Below, one piece after another: positions 12,400 through 12,724 of a DNA stretch of 12,724 nucleotides. Numbering within the stretch: position 1 is the stretch's first letter; the number at the start of each line of letters is the position of its first letter. The notes below the pieces were generated by a model. That model saw only the letters and a program-made list of their open reading frames with translations. It had not been told where the DNA came from and made no database searches. Origin of the DNA: Flavobacteriales bacterium UBA6969. GTDB lineage: Bacteria; Bacteroidota; Bacteroidia; Flavobacteriales_D; Sanyastnellaceae. The stretch covers positions 1-12,724 of the forward strand of contig DJYV01000055.1 in the NCBI GenBank assembly GCA_002448555.1, in the 5' to 3' direction. A program made the position numbers and the translations under genes.

Positions 12400-12724
12400 T
12401 GGGGCGAATGACGGCGCACCTCTGTGCATGTGCATTCAGCTTGGCTCCGGTCATGGGTTGGGGGCAAGCTCCGACGGCTGAACAAGTTGCCATTTCAGAC
12501 ACGCTCGCATCCGACACCGCTGCACTTCATGCCGATAAGTCATTGCCTACCGAGCTGTCTTCGGCGGAATTGGCGTGGCTTGGTTATTTGGATGAGAATT
12601 GGTGTTTTTCTTCCGACACCAGCCTCCTTAACATCCACAATTTTGAAGAAGGCGAAACCCCGGCGTTAGATACTGCGGCTCTCCAAGCTCGTATGGATTG
12701 GCTTGACAGCCGATCGCCGTTGGA
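12399..12724 (+). CDS. Exported protein, possible lytic transglycosylase (3' end outside window)
   Basis: An open frame of 108 complete codons starts with the ATG at 12399-12401, overlapping the tatA stop, and runs off the window. It opens MGRMTAHLCACAFSLAPVMG, then WGQAPTAEQ, which looks like a signal peptide cut after WGQA or nearby; an internal Met at residue 4 could be the real start. A serine/threonine/alanine/aspartate-rich stretch follows, then ALQARMDWLDSRSPL at the window edge. That last piece resembles the segment before the SLT domain in Bacteroidota MltD-like lytic transglycosylases, where a pattern like RL..LDS.TP(I/F)(D/E)L.YN occurs. This is a weak assignment based on about 15 residues. 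If right, the enzyme would cleave peptidoglycan in the periplasm. The coding call itself is firm because the frame is stop-free, overlaps tatA, and has export features. Confidence 0.6.
   Translation, partial: MGRMTAHLCACAFSLAPVMGWGQAPTAEQVAISDTLASDTAALHADKSLPTELSSAELAWLGYLDENWCFSSDTSLLNIHNFEEGETPALDTAALQARMDWLDSRSPL

Noticed and set aside
12424..12669. 81-codon plus-strand frame near the window end
   Set aside because: It is in a different frame from the open reading frame starting at 12399, which overlaps the tatA stop, has a signal peptide and is stop-free to the window edge.
1..12724. Search for defence systems, mobile elements, CRISPR or biosynthetic clusters
   Set aside because: No repeats with regular spacing, no transposase or integrase motifs, no nuclease or toxin-antitoxin pairs; nearly all coding space is accounted for by housekeeping or envelope genes.

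Overview
The window looks like ordinary chromosomal DNA from a Bacteroidota bacterium, probably Flavobacteriales or a close relative. Evidence for this is a DUF4270 lipoprotein (a family essentially confined to Bacteroidota), the grouping of glmS, DUF4270, a short GT5-like protein and a divergent panC (from memory, common in this phylum), weak or absent Shine-Dalgarno sites, and one good Bacteroidota-type promoter (TTG, 20-nt spacer, TAnnTTTG). Base composition is fairly rich for the group. No transposases, integrases, tRNAs, rRNAs or CRISPR repeats were seen.

Layout. (1) 1-1597, plus strand: 3' part of atpA and complete atpG, the end of an F1Fo ATP synthase operon. (2) 1650-3080, plus strand: a membrane histidine kinase of NtrY-like type with no response regulator beside it, ending at a shared hairpin terminator. 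(3) 3127-5626, minus strand: a small exported barrel-like protein in a low-GC pocket, a roughly 300-nt intergenic stretch, a cyclase-family metal hydrolase, and a larger exported barrel-like protein. Each of these three genes has a hairpin terminator just past its stop. (4) 5713-7167, plus strand: a group II PLP-dependent decarboxylase. Its last 14 bases overlap the end of the convergent glmS. (5) 7154-11215, minus strand: a compact three-gene unit transcribed in the order short glycogen-synthase-like protein, DUF4270 lipoprotein, glmS, with gaps of 17 and 25 nt and a recognisable promoter. (6) 11312-12724, plus strand: panC, then tatA, then the 5' part of an exported protein that may be a lytic transglycosylase, starting on the tatA stop codon (TAATG).

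How the genes fit together. Most are housekeeping: energy (AtpA, AtpG), amino-sugar supply for peptidoglycan and outer-membrane polymers (GlmS), pantothenate/CoA synthesis (PanC) and folded-protein export (TatA). The less understood parts are the GT5-like protein lacking its donor-binding motif and second domain, the DUF4270 lipoprotein between it and GlmS, the orphan kinase, the decarboxylase of unknown substrate, and the cyclase-family protein with a variant metal motif. I found no convincing new multi-gene system. The best leads are the GT5-like/DUF4270/GlmS unit, the terminator-plus-hairpin leader before the cyclase, and a strong hairpin in the signal-peptide codons of the larger barrel gene.
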